Shown here: piece after piece, positions 1-9,555 of the stretch
Position numbering within the stretch: position 1 is the stretch's first letter
How the letters are laid out: each line of letters starts with the position of its first letter
Source: Mycetocola zhadangensis
GTDB taxonomy: Bacteria > Actinomycetota > Actinomycetes > Actinomycetales > Microbacteriaceae
Reading direction: 5' to 3'
Assembly (NCBI RefSeq): GCF_003668565.1
Contig: NZ_RCWJ01000003.1
Location: forward strand, 62,001 to 126,000
DNA length: 64,000 nucleotides
Made by a program: the position numbers and the translations under genes
Notes under the pieces: generated by a model
The model's input: only the letters and a program-made list of their open reading frames with translations
Databases searched by the model: none
What the model was told of the DNA's origin: nothing

Positions 1-1
1 T

Positions 2-148
2 GGGCAATGCGCGAGCCCGCCTTACTTCGGCGCAGCGACGCTTAGCATACGTCTACCTATCGCGGCGGATGTCACGAACGAACGACAGGATTGCCGTGAT
101 GCGGCCCGAGCGAAGCTCGGCTTCGAAACAGAAAGATGGTTCCAGGTC
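2..148 (+). CDS. open frame continuous with the first glycosyltransferase; aminotransferase C-terminus-like (partial)
   Basis: This frame is open from the left edge and runs without a stop into the glycosyltransferase that follows. Its translation contains a stretch (LSIRLPIAADVTNERQD) that reminds me of the extreme C-terminus of DegT/DnrJ/EryC1-type PLP sugar aminotransferases, a family common in sugar clusters. Either an upstream aminotransferase is fused in frame to the glycosyltransferase, or the true start of the glycosyltransferase lies left of the window, or the frame is open by chance. The resemblance is from memory and short, so the call is weak. Confidence 0.3.
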
Positions 149-1159
149 GTGACATCGACGAACGCCCGCGGATACGACCACAGCATCTCTGTGGTGGTGC
201 CCGTATACCAAGGCGAGAAGACACTTCCCTCGCTCATGCGCGAGATAGCTCCGTTTCATGTCCCGTCGATCACGCCAGGGGGCAGCAGTTATGCCGTCAC
301 AGAGGTGCTTCTCGTGTTCGATCACGGGCCTGACCGCTCGGCGGACGTGATTCGTGAACTCGAAGCGGAGTACCCATTCGTGAGGGGAGTATGGCTTAGC
401 CGCAACTTCGGGCAGCATGCGGCAACGCTGGCCGGAATGGCCTCGTCGGGAGGCGACTGGATTGTCACCCTCGACGAGGACGGCCAGCATGACCCATCTG
501 ATATCGGCGGGCTGCTCGACACTGCGATGGACCAAAGTGCTTCGGTGGTATATGCCCGGCCGACTAATGAGGCACCTCATGGGACTCTCCGAAATGCCTC
601 GTCAAAGGGTGCGAAATGGCTTCTGGCAAAAGTTTTCGGAGGAGAGAACGCCTCCGAGTATCAGAGCTTTCGCCTCGTTCTTGGCTCCATCGGACGTAGT
701 GTCGCGGCATATTCTGGTTCGGGGGTATATCTCGACGTAGCCATGGGATGGGTTGCCAATAGGACCGCTACATCGCCAGTGCTGCTCCGCCAGGAGGGGG
801 ATCGCCGCTCGGGTTACTCGACCCGCCGGCTGTTGTCTCATTTTGTTCGCATGGTGCTCTCGACTGGAACGCGCGGCCTGAGAGTCGTGAGCGCTCTAGG
901 TGTCATCTTCGCGGTGCTTGGCGTTTTGATGACCGTTTTCATTTTCGTTCAACGCATCATCGGTGGAGTTTCAGCAGAAGGTTGGGCGTCAACGATTGTC
1001 GTTATTCTGCTGAGTTCGGGCGCAACGCTATTCTCCCTTGGAGTGATCGCTGAGTACATCGGAGTCAACGTCAACATGGCGATGGGCAAGCCCCCATATG
1101 TTGTCGTCACGGATCCGGCCAACGGGCCACTTGGACGAAAGCCGACTCAAAACTCGTGA
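149..1159 (+). CDS. GT2 glycosyltransferase, GtrB/ArnC/DPM1-like membrane enzyme
   Basis: Family 2 glycosyltransferase of the polyprenyl-phosphate-sugar type. The GT-A fold begins at about residue 13 (SVVVPVYQGE). The metal/nucleotide motif DEDGQHDP lies near residues 109-116, preceded by RNFGQHAATLAG, typical of GtrB/ArnC enzymes. Two hydrophobic segments near residues 250-275 and 285-310 anchor the C-terminus. It probably transfers a sugar from a nucleotide donor to a lipid phosphate carrier at the inner membrane face. The GTG start at 149 has only a weak ribosome site, and the frame is open further upstream, so the N-terminus is uncertain. The gene overlaps the next one by 4 bp (GTGA), implying coupled translation. 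Confidence 0.85.
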   Translation: MTSTNARGYDHSISVVVPVYQGEKTLPSLMREIAPFHVPSITPGGSSYAVTEVLLVFDHGPDRSADVIRELEAEYPFVRGVWLSRNFGQHAATLAGMASSGGDWIVTLDEDGQHDPSDIGGLLDTAMDQSASVVYARPTNEAPHGTLRNASSKGAKWLLAKVFGGENASEYQSFRLVLGSIGRSVAAYSGSGVYLDVAMGWVANRTATSPVLLRQEGDRRSGYSTRRLLSHFVRMVLSTGTRGLRVVSALGVIFAVLGVLMTVFIFVQRIIGGVSAEGWASTIVVILLSSGATLFSLGVIAEYIGVNVNMAMGKPPYVVVTDPANGPLGRKPTQNS

Positions 1160-2124
1160 CTCTTCGCGTCTGGACAATCGGCGCTCGCGGATTGCTCGGA
1201 GCTGCGTGTGTTCGCTCAGTCCTCCGTCGGGCGCCATACTGGGTAGCGCATGAAAGCCGCCCGCTCCCCTGGTCTGATGCGAGCCGTTTTGCCGATGCCG
1301 TCGATGAGGCGGGACGCGAATTCATTGACGCGTTGAATGAGGGCGACGAATGGGCGGTTTTGTGGGCCGGTGGAGCTGCGGTAACCTCGACCCCCCAAGC
1401 ACTACTCGACCATGAGATCGATCAACTGACTATCGCTTTAGATGCCATCGGCCGCGCTGCCCGAATCAGAAATGTGGAAAGCCAAGGGACGTTCTTTTAC
1501 GCGTCCTCCGCGGGCGGCGTCTACGGGGGCTCAGTTGACCCGCCATTTGACGAGCGCACGCTCCCGGCGCCCATTTCCCCATATGGCCAATTCAAAGTGG
1601 TTGCGGAGAAAACGGTTCGACAGTTCTCCGATCGCTACGAGGTGTCTAGTGCAATCGGTCGGATATCGAACCTGTATGGGCCGGGGCAGCGCATGGACAA
1701 AATGCAAGGAATTATTTCGCATCTTGCCCTGGCACAGTACTCCCCTAGGCCAGCCTCGATCTTCGTCCCGCTTGAAACTGTGCGCGACTATTTCTATGTC
1801 GACGATTGCGCCGATCTGGTGTGCCGCTTTGTAGGGCGCGTGCGCGATGAGACGCGAACGGCGGGCACGGTCAGCGTCACGAAGAATTTGGTCTCCGGCC
1901 AGGGCGTGACCATAGGAGAACTTCTTGGTCTTATGCGCGATGTGTCAAAGGGGCACCCCCATGTGATGCTCGGCTCCTCATCGACAGCCGCTCTGCAAGC
2001 CGTCGATCTCCGCATCCAGTCCAATGTCTGGCCTGAATTGGACCGCGTGGAGAAGACTCCGCTTGCCGCCGGTATCTTCGCAACCATGCAGAATATCCTT
2101 AGCAGCATTCAGCGCGGCCAATGA
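1156..2124 (+). CDS. NAD-dependent epimerase/dehydratase family protein (extended SDR)
   Basis: Extended short-chain dehydrogenase fold for nucleotide-sugar modification. A glycine-rich dinucleotide motif lies at residues 8-15 (GARGLLG). The active-site serine region ASSAGGVYGG is followed by YGQFKVVAEK, the YxxxK catalytic pair. At 322 residues the length is normal for sugar epimerases, dehydratases and 4-reductases. The start GTG overlaps the stop of the upstream glycosyltransferase, so the two are one operon and probably act on the same sugar. The sequence does not tell me whether it epimerises, dehydrates or reduces. Confidence 0.8.
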   Translation: MTLRVWTIGARGLLGAACVRSVLRRAPYWVAHESRPLPWSDASRFADAVDEAGREFIDALNEGDEWAVLWAGGAAVTSTPQALLDHEIDQLTIALDAIGRAARIRNVESQGTFFYASSAGGVYGGSVDPPFDERTLPAPISPYGQFKVVAEKTVRQFSDRYEVSSAIGRISNLYGPGQRMDKMQGIISHLALAQYSPRPASIFVPLETVRDYFYVDDCADLVCRFVGRVRDETRTAGTVSVTKNLVSGQGVTIGELLGLMRDVSKGHPHVMLGSSSTAALQAVDLRIQSNVWPELDRVEKTPLAAGIFATMQNILSSIQRGQ

Positions 2125-2222
2125 CTGTGCGGCGTGCCCGGCTCGCCCATGTGGCAGTCCCTCTCTGCGAAATTTGACATCTCGCGAGCGTCACCTCACC
2201 CCATCCGATTGAGAGAAGCCTT

Positions 2223-3173
2223 TTGAAAACCGTCGCCGTTGTGGTCGCGTACAACCGCCGAGAACTTCTGCTTGAGGTTCTCAAGGCCTTACGTGCCCAA
2301 ACGCTTGCCCCTGATGCCGTGGTCATTATCGACAACGGATCGACAGACGGGTCGGCCGCCGCAGCCATGGCGGCTTTCCCCGACGTCGACCTACTGACGC
2401 TCGCGCGGAATACCGGCGGAGCTGGCGGCTTCGCAATTGGCGGTGCCAGAGCACTCATTCGCCACGATGCGGACCTCGTCTGGTTCATGGACGACGATAC
2501 TGTTCCGACCCCCGGAGCTCTAGCGGCCCTTGTGTCCGCATACCGGCGGCACCCGGCAGAGCCGTCGGTGCTAGCGTCGAAGGTCGTTTGGTCAGACGGC
2601 ACTGATCATCCGATGAATACGCCCCGCCGGAAACCAAACGTCTCGCGTTCCGAAGCTGCGCAGGCGGCATTGGTCAACGCAATGCCAGTTCGATCGGCTT
2701 CCTTTGTGTCTTGCTTAGTTAAAGGATCGGCGATTCGGACACTCGGACTGCCGGTGGCGGAATACTTTATCTGGAACGACGACTTCGAGTTTACGGCGCG
2801 CCTTCTAAAGGATGGGCTCGGCCTGTATGTGCCGGAAAGCGTGGTCGTGCACAAGACCGCGAAGTTGACCTCGGCCCGCTCGGACCCGGGATCCCGGTTC
2901 TACTACGAAGTAAGAAACAAATTGTGGCTGTTCCGATGGTCGTCCGCACTAAGAAAGAATGAAACGGCGACATATGCTTCGCTCGCCATACTGCGGTGGA
3001 TGTTTTTGCTCCTGCGCTCGGACGATCGCAAAACCCTGCTCTCCGCCCTGCGGAGAGGCTGGTTGGACGGAATGCGCACCCGCCCCAGGAAGAACGCCGA
3101 TGTGCTGGCGAACTTTGGCGAGGCTACTATTCACCTCGCCCTCGTCGAAGACGCCGTCCTACCGGATCGCTAA
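2223..3173 (+). CDS. GT2 glycosyltransferase, GlfT1-like (galactofuranosyl/rhamnosyl transferase)
   Basis: Family 2 glycosyltransferase of 316 residues. It opens with VVVAYNRRELL and IDNGSTDGS. It then has NTGGAGGFAIGG, a block strongly reminiscent of mycobacterial GlfT1, and the DDD-containing WFMDDDTVPTPGA near residue 90. IWNDDFEF and a histidine in VVVHKTAK are also as in that family. No membrane anchor is evident. The TTG start at 2223 follows a GAGAAG ribosome site. With glf and an ABC-2 exporter downstream, the parallel with the mycobacterial galactan genes (Wzt-GlfT1-Wzm) supports a role in starting or extending a galactofuranose-containing glycan on a lipid carrier, but rhamnosyl transfer is equally possible. 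Confidence 0.8.
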   Translation: MKTVAVVVAYNRRELLLEVLKALRAQTLAPDAVVIIDNGSTDGSAAAAMAAFPDVDLLTLARNTGGAGGFAIGGARALIRHDADLVWFMDDDTVPTPGALAALVSAYRRHPAEPSVLASKVVWSDGTDHPMNTPRRKPNVSRSEAAQAALVNAMPVRSASFVSCLVKGSAIRTLGLPVAEYFIWNDDFEFTARLLKDGLGLYVPESVVVHKTAKLTSARSDPGSRFYYEVRNKLWLFRWSSALRKNETATYASLAILRWMFLLLRSDDRKTLLSALRRGWLDGMRTRPRKNADVLANFGEATIHLALVEDAVLPDR

Positions 3174-3175
3174 TC

Positions 3176-4096
3176 ATGGCTGACCTGCCACCGTTTTCTC
3201 TCCTGATCCCCGTGTACTATGGCGACAGTCCCGAGTTCTTGCGACACGCGATGTACAGCACGGTGCAGCACCAGACCGTCCGCCCGAGCGAGGTGATCCT
3301 GGTACAGGATGGTCCGGTCCGCGAGGCGATGGCCAAGACTATTCAAGCGCTGATAGACGAGTGCCCGGTGCCGATGCTTCATGTGGACCTTCCCGTGAAT
3401 AGCGGCTTATCCACGGCGCTCGATCGTGGGCTGGAGATGTGCAGATTCGACATCGTGGCGCGCATGGACGCTGACGACCTGTCCGCGCCCAACCGGTTCG
3501 AGAAACAGCTCGCTCGCATAGCGGATGGATACGAACTCGTCGGCAGTGGTATGTACGAATTCGAAGCGGACGACGACGGTCAAATCCGCGATGGCATCCA
3601 GCGGATCCCACCCGGGACGCCCGACGAGATAGCGACCTATGCACGTTTCCACGACCCTTTCAACCACCCCACCGTGGTTTACAGTCGCAAAGCCGTCGCC
3701 CGGGCGGGGGGCTATCAGCAACTCGGTCTAATGGAAGATTATTGGCTCTTCGCCCGGATGATCGCCTCGGGTGCACGAGTTTGTAACATTCGCGAGCCAC
3801 TTGTCAGGTACCGGATTAGTTCAGGCGCGTATACGCGACGAGGCGGGCTTCGGTTGCTGAGGAGTGAAGTCCAACTCCAGACCGCCTTCCTGAGGGTGGG
3901 CTTCACCACGCCTCCGCAGTTCGTGAGGAATATTTTGGTGCGAGGGCTGTACCGGCTCACCCCAGAGTTGATTCGTCGAGTCTCGTATCGCAGGCTCATA
4001 CTGGCGAGACGCGGAGATCCGACGCAGAAAATACGATTCGGCGACGAGGCCTCCGGCGACCCCTCACTGAGCCCTAATGAAACACCGAAGAACTAA
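3176..4096 (+). CDS. GT2 glycosyltransferase
   Basis: Cytoplasmic family 2 glycosyltransferase, about 306 residues. It starts SLLIPVYYGDSPEF, has VQDGPV in place of the usual V(D)DGS, and carries the metal-binding MDADD near residue 100, followed by PNRFEKQ. LMEDYWLFARM near the middle is the acceptor-side acidic motif of this family. ATG at 3176, two bases after the stop of the upstream gene, is the sensible start; the frame is open further back but only inside the neighbouring gene. It sits in the same operon as the GlfT1-like enzyme and probably adds a later residue of the same repeat unit. Donor and linkage are unknown. Confidence 0.85.
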   Translation: MADLPPFSLLIPVYYGDSPEFLRHAMYSTVQHQTVRPSEVILVQDGPVREAMAKTIQALIDECPVPMLHVDLPVNSGLSTALDRGLEMCRFDIVARMDADDLSAPNRFEKQLARIADGYELVGSGMYEFEADDDGQIRDGIQRIPPGTPDEIATYARFHDPFNHPTVVYSRKAVARAGGYQQLGLMEDYWLFARMIASGARVCNIREPLVRYRISSGAYTRRGGLRLLRSEVQLQTAFLRVGFTTPPQFVRNILVRGLYRLTPELIRRVSYRRLILARRGDPTQKIRFGDEASGDPSLSPNETPKN

Positions 4097-4144
4097 CCAA
4101 TGTGAACGGTCAGCTATACTGAACCCTTTGCAACCTGGCTTTAA

Positions 4145-5311
<1,167 letters not shown>

Positions 5312-5420
5312 CAGGCCGCCACGGCCCGAGCATTCAGCCCTACGTATCTCATGTGGCCTCATGGCCGTTCCCCCGTACCGCTGCATCGCGGAACCTGTCA
5401 CGACTTCAAAGGAATAGAGT

Positions 5421-6290
5421 TTGACTGAATCAGTCTCCGGTCCGGACCGCGATTTCGTTAGGCCTGGGCAGGGGCTCGGCTTGATGGATGTCCTTCGTCG
5501 GCGATATCTCCTGAGCCTGCTCATCCGCAAAGAGGTACAGATCAGGTATCGAGGGTCCATTCTCGGATGGCTCTGGTCTTATGTGAAGCCGGCAGCCCAG
5601 TTCCTTGTCTTCTTCCTTGCCCTTGGGGTCTTCTTACAACTGAACGGGTCGATCGAGAACTATCCGATCTACCTGTTCTCCGGCCTGATCGTGATCAACC
5701 TATTCAACGAGGCGTTCGGCAATTCCACCCGTTCGCTGGTCGACAACGGCGCCTTGATCAAGAAAATCTATCTCCCGAGAGAGCTATTTCCGGTCTCGTC
5801 AACCATCGTCGCGTTGGTCAATTTCCTGCCACAACTGGTGATTCTTATAGTCGTCTGTTTGGTTATCGGCTGGGACCCGACTATTCCGCAGTTGGGCGGG
5901 ACCCTTCTGGGAATCGCCATCATAACCACATTGGCCATTGGGCTTGGAATGCTATTCGGTGCCGCGAACGTTTCGTTCCGTGACTCCCAGAATTTCGTCG
6001 ATCTCATAATCATGGTCGCCACGTGGGCGTCGCCCGTTCTCTACCAGTGGACTCAGGTCGCCAAGATCGTGCCGGACTGGGTCTTCTTCATATACCAAGT
6101 CAATCCACTCACGGCGGCGGTGAACCTACTTCACGCAGGCTTCTGGTACCCAACTACAGAGGGCAGAGGGCTTCTAGCGCCAAACTTGTGGCTCTTCGGA
6201 CTCCTCGGTCTCGCGATTTCGCTCGCCGTGCTCACAATTGGCCAACTCGTATTTCGACGCCTGGAGGGTCGCTTTGCCCAAGACCTCTAA
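5421..6290 (+). CDS. ABC-2 polysaccharide exporter permease (Wzm-type)
   Basis: Integral membrane subunit of an ABC-2 type polysaccharide exporter. The 289-residue protein has a cytoplasmic N-terminal segment (LLIRKEVQIRYRGSILGWLWSY), characteristic of Wzm/TagG/RfbD permeases, and about six hydrophobic helices thereafter. It would flip the lipid-linked glycan built by the upstream glycosyltransferases across the membrane. The TTG start at 5421 is supported by AAAGGAA 8-10 nt upstream. The next gene, encoding the ATPase, begins inside its last codons, so the pair is translated together. Confidence 0.88.
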   Translation: MTESVSGPDRDFVRPGQGLGLMDVLRRRYLLSLLIRKEVQIRYRGSILGWLWSYVKPAAQFLVFFLALGVFLQLNGSIENYPIYLFSGLIVINLFNEAFGNSTRSLVDNGALIKKIYLPRELFPVSSTIVALVNFLPQLVILIVVCLVIGWDPTIPQLGGTLLGIAIITTLAIGLGMLFGAANVSFRDSQNFVDLIIMVATWASPVLYQWTQVAKIVPDWVFFIYQVNPLTAAVNLLHAGFWYPTTEGRGLLAPNLWLFGLLGLAISLAVLTIGQLVFRRLEGRFAQDL

Positions 6291-7023
6291 CATCGGCGAT
6301 GATTCTCGGCCGAGAATCATCGTAGAAAAAGTCCGCAAGACGTTCTTGCTTCGGCACACCCACTCGCTCAAAGAATCCGTCATAGCGGCAGTACGAAAAA
6401 AATCACTAACATCCTCGTTCAACGCCTTGAGTGACGTAAGTTTTGAGATCCGTCCGGGCGAATCGGTGGCTTTGTTGGGGTTCAACGGGTCGGGCAAATC
6501 GACTCTCCTCAAACTGATTTCCGGAGTCCTGCAGCCGGATAGTGGCGACGTTTTCACGCGCGGCAGGATCGCAGGCCTCATTGAAGTCGGAGCAGGCTTT
6601 CATCCGGATTTGTCCGGGCGCGAGAATATTTACCTGAACGCGGCCATCTTAGGGATGAACCGGGAAGAGATCGACGCTCGGTTCGACGCAATCGTTGCCT
6701 TCTCCGAGATCGAGCAGTTTATTGATACCGAGGTGAAGCACTACTCGTCCGGTATGTTCTTGAGACTTGCCTTCTCGGTGGCTATTCACACAGAAGTAGA
6801 TATCCTGCTCGTTGACGAGATACTTTCGGTCGGCGACGAGCCTTTCCAGCAGAAGTGTTTGAAGCGTATCCGTGAATTGCATTCCGAGGGCAAAACCCTT
6901 GTCGTCGTGAGTCACGACTTGGATATGGTGTCCGACCTCTGCGAACGGGGCATCCTTATCAAGGAGGGCCGCGTCGCCTTCGACGGGGAGTCAGCTCTCG
7001 CCGTTGCCCAAATGCGAAGCTAG
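6274..7023 (+). CDS. ABC polysaccharide exporter ATP-binding protein (Wzt-type)
   Basis: ATPase partner of the upstream permease. Walker A is GFNGSGKST near residues 69-77, the signature is YSSGMFLRLAFS, and Walker B is ILLVDEIL followed by SVGDEPFQQKC, which is typical of Wzt/TagH ATPases. At about 249 residues it has only the nucleotide-binding domain and lacks the C-terminal carbohydrate-binding domain of O9a-type Wzt. I chose TTG at 6274 because GGAGGG lies 5 nt upstream; an in-frame ATG at 6238 gives 12 more residues and a longer overlap with the permease gene. Confidence 0.88.
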   Translation: MPKTSNIGDDSRPRIIVEKVRKTFLLRHTHSLKESVIAAVRKKSLTSSFNALSDVSFEIRPGESVALLGFNGSGKSTLLKLISGVLQPDSGDVFTRGRIAGLIEVGAGFHPDLSGRENIYLNAAILGMNREEIDARFDAIVAFSEIEQFIDTEVKHYSSGMFLRLAFSVAIHTEVDILLVDEILSVGDEPFQQKCLKRIRELHSEGKTLVVVSHDLDMVSDLCERGILIKEGRVAFDGESALAVAQMRS

Positions 7024-7085
7024 CTTCGCATGGATCGACCGGGAACAAGCGTGACGCTGCCCCGGCGCAGAGTAAAGGATGGAAA

Positions 7086-7952
7086 ATGCGCTACCTCATC
7101 ACAGGGGCTTCTGGGATGCTCGGGTCTGACCTTCGAGTCGCACTGAGAGGCCGTTCTGTCACTGCTCTAAGGCATGCTGACCTCGATGTCACTGATCTCG
7201 ACGCAGTTCGCGCGGCAGTCGCGGGACACGACGTCGTCATCAACGCCGCCGCTTATACAAAAGTCGACGACGCGGAATCGAACGAAAGCGAAGCATTCGC
7301 GGTCAACGCCACCGGAGCGAAAAACCTCGCCATAGCTGCCAGCGAGGCAGAGGCAAAGCTGGCCCAGGTGTCCACCGACTATGTCTTCCGAGGCGACGCT
7401 AGCGCGCCATACGCAGAGGGCGCTCCACGCGAACCGCTGTCGGCATATGGACGCACCAAGGCTGCAGGCGAAAAGGCGGCCGTCGCCGAGCACCCCCACG
7501 GCACCTACATCGTGCGGACGGCTTGGCTCTACGGCGAACATGGGAGCAACTTTGCCGCCACAATGCTGCGATTGGCTGACAGCCATCCGACGGTCAGCGT
7601 GGTGACGGATCAAAAGGGCCAGCCGACGTGGACTAATGATTTGGCCGAACAAATCGTTGCCCTTGTCGATTCGGATGCGCCAGCTGGCATTTACCACGGC
7701 ACCAACGCTGGGGAAGCATCGTGGTTCGACTTCACCAAAGCTATTTTCGAGGAGATTGGTCTGGACCCGCAGCGAGTTCAACCGACGAACTCAGCCGCGT
7801 TCGTGCGTCCGGCGCCGCGCCCTTCCTACTCTGTGCTCGCCCACGATGCCTGGGGGAACGCTGGCCTGTCGCCGATGCGGCACTGGCGCGAGGCGCTAAA
7901 GGACGCGGTCGCAACTGGTGCTATCGCGCGTCCAGGGACGACTGACTTGTAG
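7086..7952 (+). CDS. rmlD: dTDP-4-dehydrorhamnose reductase
   Basis: Last step of dTDP-L-rhamnose synthesis, NAD(P)H-dependent reduction of dTDP-4-dehydrorhamnose. The sequence starts with the dinucleotide motif ITGASGMLGSDL. It carries VINAAAYTKVDDAE, QVSTDYVFRGD and the YxxxK motif AYGRTKAAGEK, all diagnostic for RmlD. At 288 residues it is full length. The ribosome site AAGGATGG precedes the ATG. The rmlA, rmlB and rmlC genes are not in the window and must lie elsewhere. Rhamnose is a usual component of actinobacterial wall glycans, consistent with the surrounding cluster. Confidence 0.92.
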   Translation: MRYLITGASGMLGSDLRVALRGRSVTALRHADLDVTDLDAVRAAVAGHDVVINAAAYTKVDDAESNESEAFAVNATGAKNLAIAASEAEAKLAQVSTDYVFRGDASAPYAEGAPREPLSAYGRTKAAGEKAAVAEHPHGTYIVRTAWLYGEHGSNFAATMLRLADSHPTVSVVTDQKGQPTWTNDLAEQIVALVDSDAPAGIYHGTNAGEASWFDFTKAIFEEIGLDPQRVQPTNSAAFVRPAPRPSYSVLAHDAWGNAGLSPMRHWREALKDAVATGAIARPGTTDL

Positions 7953-7963
7953 AAAGGCCTATC

Positions 7964-9100
7964 ATGGCGACAACTCTTCGGGTGATCGTTGACCAGATGG
8001 TGACCCCACTCCCCAATGGAATCTCTCGTTACGCGGAAGAGATGACACGGGCGCTTATCCAAACAGCTCCGAATGGATGCGCAGTTGAAGGGGTCGTTTC
8101 TGCGCTTCCTCCGGAGAAAGTTGCCGCAGTAGAAGCGTCACTCCCCGGACTTGAGCGGTTGCACCGAACGACTCTAGCTCGGCGCGAACTCGCCGCGGCT
8201 TGGCAACTCGGGATCGTTCCTTCGTTTGGATCCGGGATGATTCACTCACCAAGCCTGTTAGCACCGTTGCACCGCCACGAAAGGGAATTCGACGCTACTC
8301 AGATCGTGGTGACGATTCACGACACATTGGTATGGACGCACCCGAAATCGTTTACACCGACAAATGTCGCGTGGCACAAGGCCATGCTGAAGCGGGCCAG
8401 GAAGCATGCGGATGCCATCGTGGTGCCGACTCACGCCGTCGCCGAGCAATTGACTGAAATAGCCGATTTTGGCGACCGCGTTCGTGTCATTCCCGGGGCT
8501 GTCGCTTCCGGACTAGCAGTGCCGATCGACGCTGATTGGCGCGCCAACAGATTGAACCTTCCGAGCGAGTACATTCTTACCGTCGGATCTCTCGATCCGC
8601 GACGTGGCATCACTTCCCTCATCCATGGGCTCGGCGGAGTCGGAGCCCCCGATCTCCCAGTCCTTGTTCTGGGGCCCGACACATGGGGAGAACTGTCGCT
8701 CGCCGTTGTCGCCGATGAGGCAGGGCTGGCAGAGGACCACGTTCGTGCGCTCGGTTATTTGTCGGATGAAGACCTCGCTGTGGTTCTCGATCGCGCTTCT
8801 GTGTTCGTCTACCCGAGCTTGCAAGAAGGGTTCGGCTTGCCCCTGATCGAGGCGTTCTCATTTGGAACGCCAGTCGTGCATTCCGACGACCCCGCACTCA
8901 TGGAGGTTGCAGGCGGTGCGGGGATCGCAGTCGAGCGAGGTAAGAAAGGGTACGGCGAGAGACTAGCCGATGCCGTGTCATCCGTCCTTTCCGACTCAGA
9001 ACGCGCCGGGCGTATGAGTATCGTGGGTCAAGACCGAGCCCGCGCCTTCAGCTGGCGCGACTCCGCCGAACGTGTTTGGGCGCTGCATGCGGACCTCTAG
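7964..9100 (+). CDS. GT4 glycosyltransferase
   Basis: GT-B fold retaining glycosyltransferase, 378 residues. The N-terminal domain shows the acceptor region with PNGISRYAEEM. The C-terminal domain has YILTVGSLDPRRGI, PVLVLGP and the EX7E nucleotide-sugar motif in EGFGLPLIEAFSFGTPVV. This architecture resembles mannosyl/rhamnosyl transferases of wall polysaccharide clusters (WbbL/MtfB-like). The ATG follows GAAAGG, 11 bp after rmlD, so it belongs to the same transcript and may use the rhamnose made by it. Specificity is inferred only from context. Confidence 0.85.
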   Translation: MATTLRVIVDQMVTPLPNGISRYAEEMTRALIQTAPNGCAVEGVVSALPPEKVAAVEASLPGLERLHRTTLARRELAAAWQLGIVPSFGSGMIHSPSLLAPLHRHEREFDATQIVVTIHDTLVWTHPKSFTPTNVAWHKAMLKRARKHADAIVVPTHAVAEQLTEIADFGDRVRVIPGAVASGLAVPIDADWRANRLNLPSEYILTVGSLDPRRGITSLIHGLGGVGAPDLPVLVLGPDTWGELSLAVVADEAGLAEDHVRALGYLSDEDLAVVLDRASVFVYPSLQEGFGLPLIEAFSFGTPVVHSDDPALMEVAGGAGIAVERGKKGYGERLADAVSSVLSDSERAGRMSIVGQDRARAFSWRDSAERVWALHADL

Positions 9101-9125
9101 CCTTCGGTTACACAAGCGCTGACCG

Positions 9126-9146
9126 GCGCTCACCCGACAGGAGCGC
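9126..9146 (+). terminator. possible terminator hairpin after the glycan cluster
   Basis: A 6-bp stem GCGCTC/GAGCGC with a 9-nt loop begins 25 bp after the GT4 stop codon and is followed by a short T run (TCTTT). It is a plausible but weak rho-independent terminator. Confidence 0.35.
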
Positions 9147-9543
9147 GTCTTTAGCCGGAGGTTTCGAGCTCATCTACTCCAGAAACTGATCGGAATCGCC
9201 GAGCCCAATGCGGTAGCTCCACCAGCATGTCAAACACCGCCGTGAGGATTCCCGAGGCGGTCGGCCGGGTGATGCGGAGGGACAAATCGTTCGCCGCGCT
9301 GCTCAAGCGCTGGTGTGACGAACCGTGCCGCGATCTCTCACCGACACCCTCGTCCTTTATATGGCCGAGAAGCTATATAGAGTTGGTCGAGCAATCCCTC
9401 TGGTCGGGCGAGAAACTCATTCCTGGAAGTAGCAATCGATTCCGCGCGTGGTGCTCGAAGGTCACGAACGGCTGCTCCTTGCGCATCCAAGGGGAAGTCG
9501 ACGCGGCATGCCACACGTCGGCAAACCATACGCCGACAACGGT

Positions 9544-9549
9544 TAAGCT
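9544..9549 (+). promoter_or_regulatory. candidate -10 box of a leaderless galU transcript
   Basis: TAAGCT fits TANNNT and ends exactly 6 nt before the galU ATG, with no Shine-Dalgarno sequence between. This is the spacing of leaderless actinobacterial transcripts, where the A of ATG is +1. No clear -35 box is visible. Confidence 0.45.
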
Positions 9550-9555
9550 GGAATC

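Larger units (their letters stand above)
9101..9555. other. 455-bp stretch without a convincing gene
   Basis: Between the glycan cluster and galU no reading frame has recognisable homology. A plus-strand frame starting at 9227 runs deep into galU out of frame, and its second half has no protein-like character. A decayed gene is possible. The stretch ends in the galU promoter region. Confidence 0.5.
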
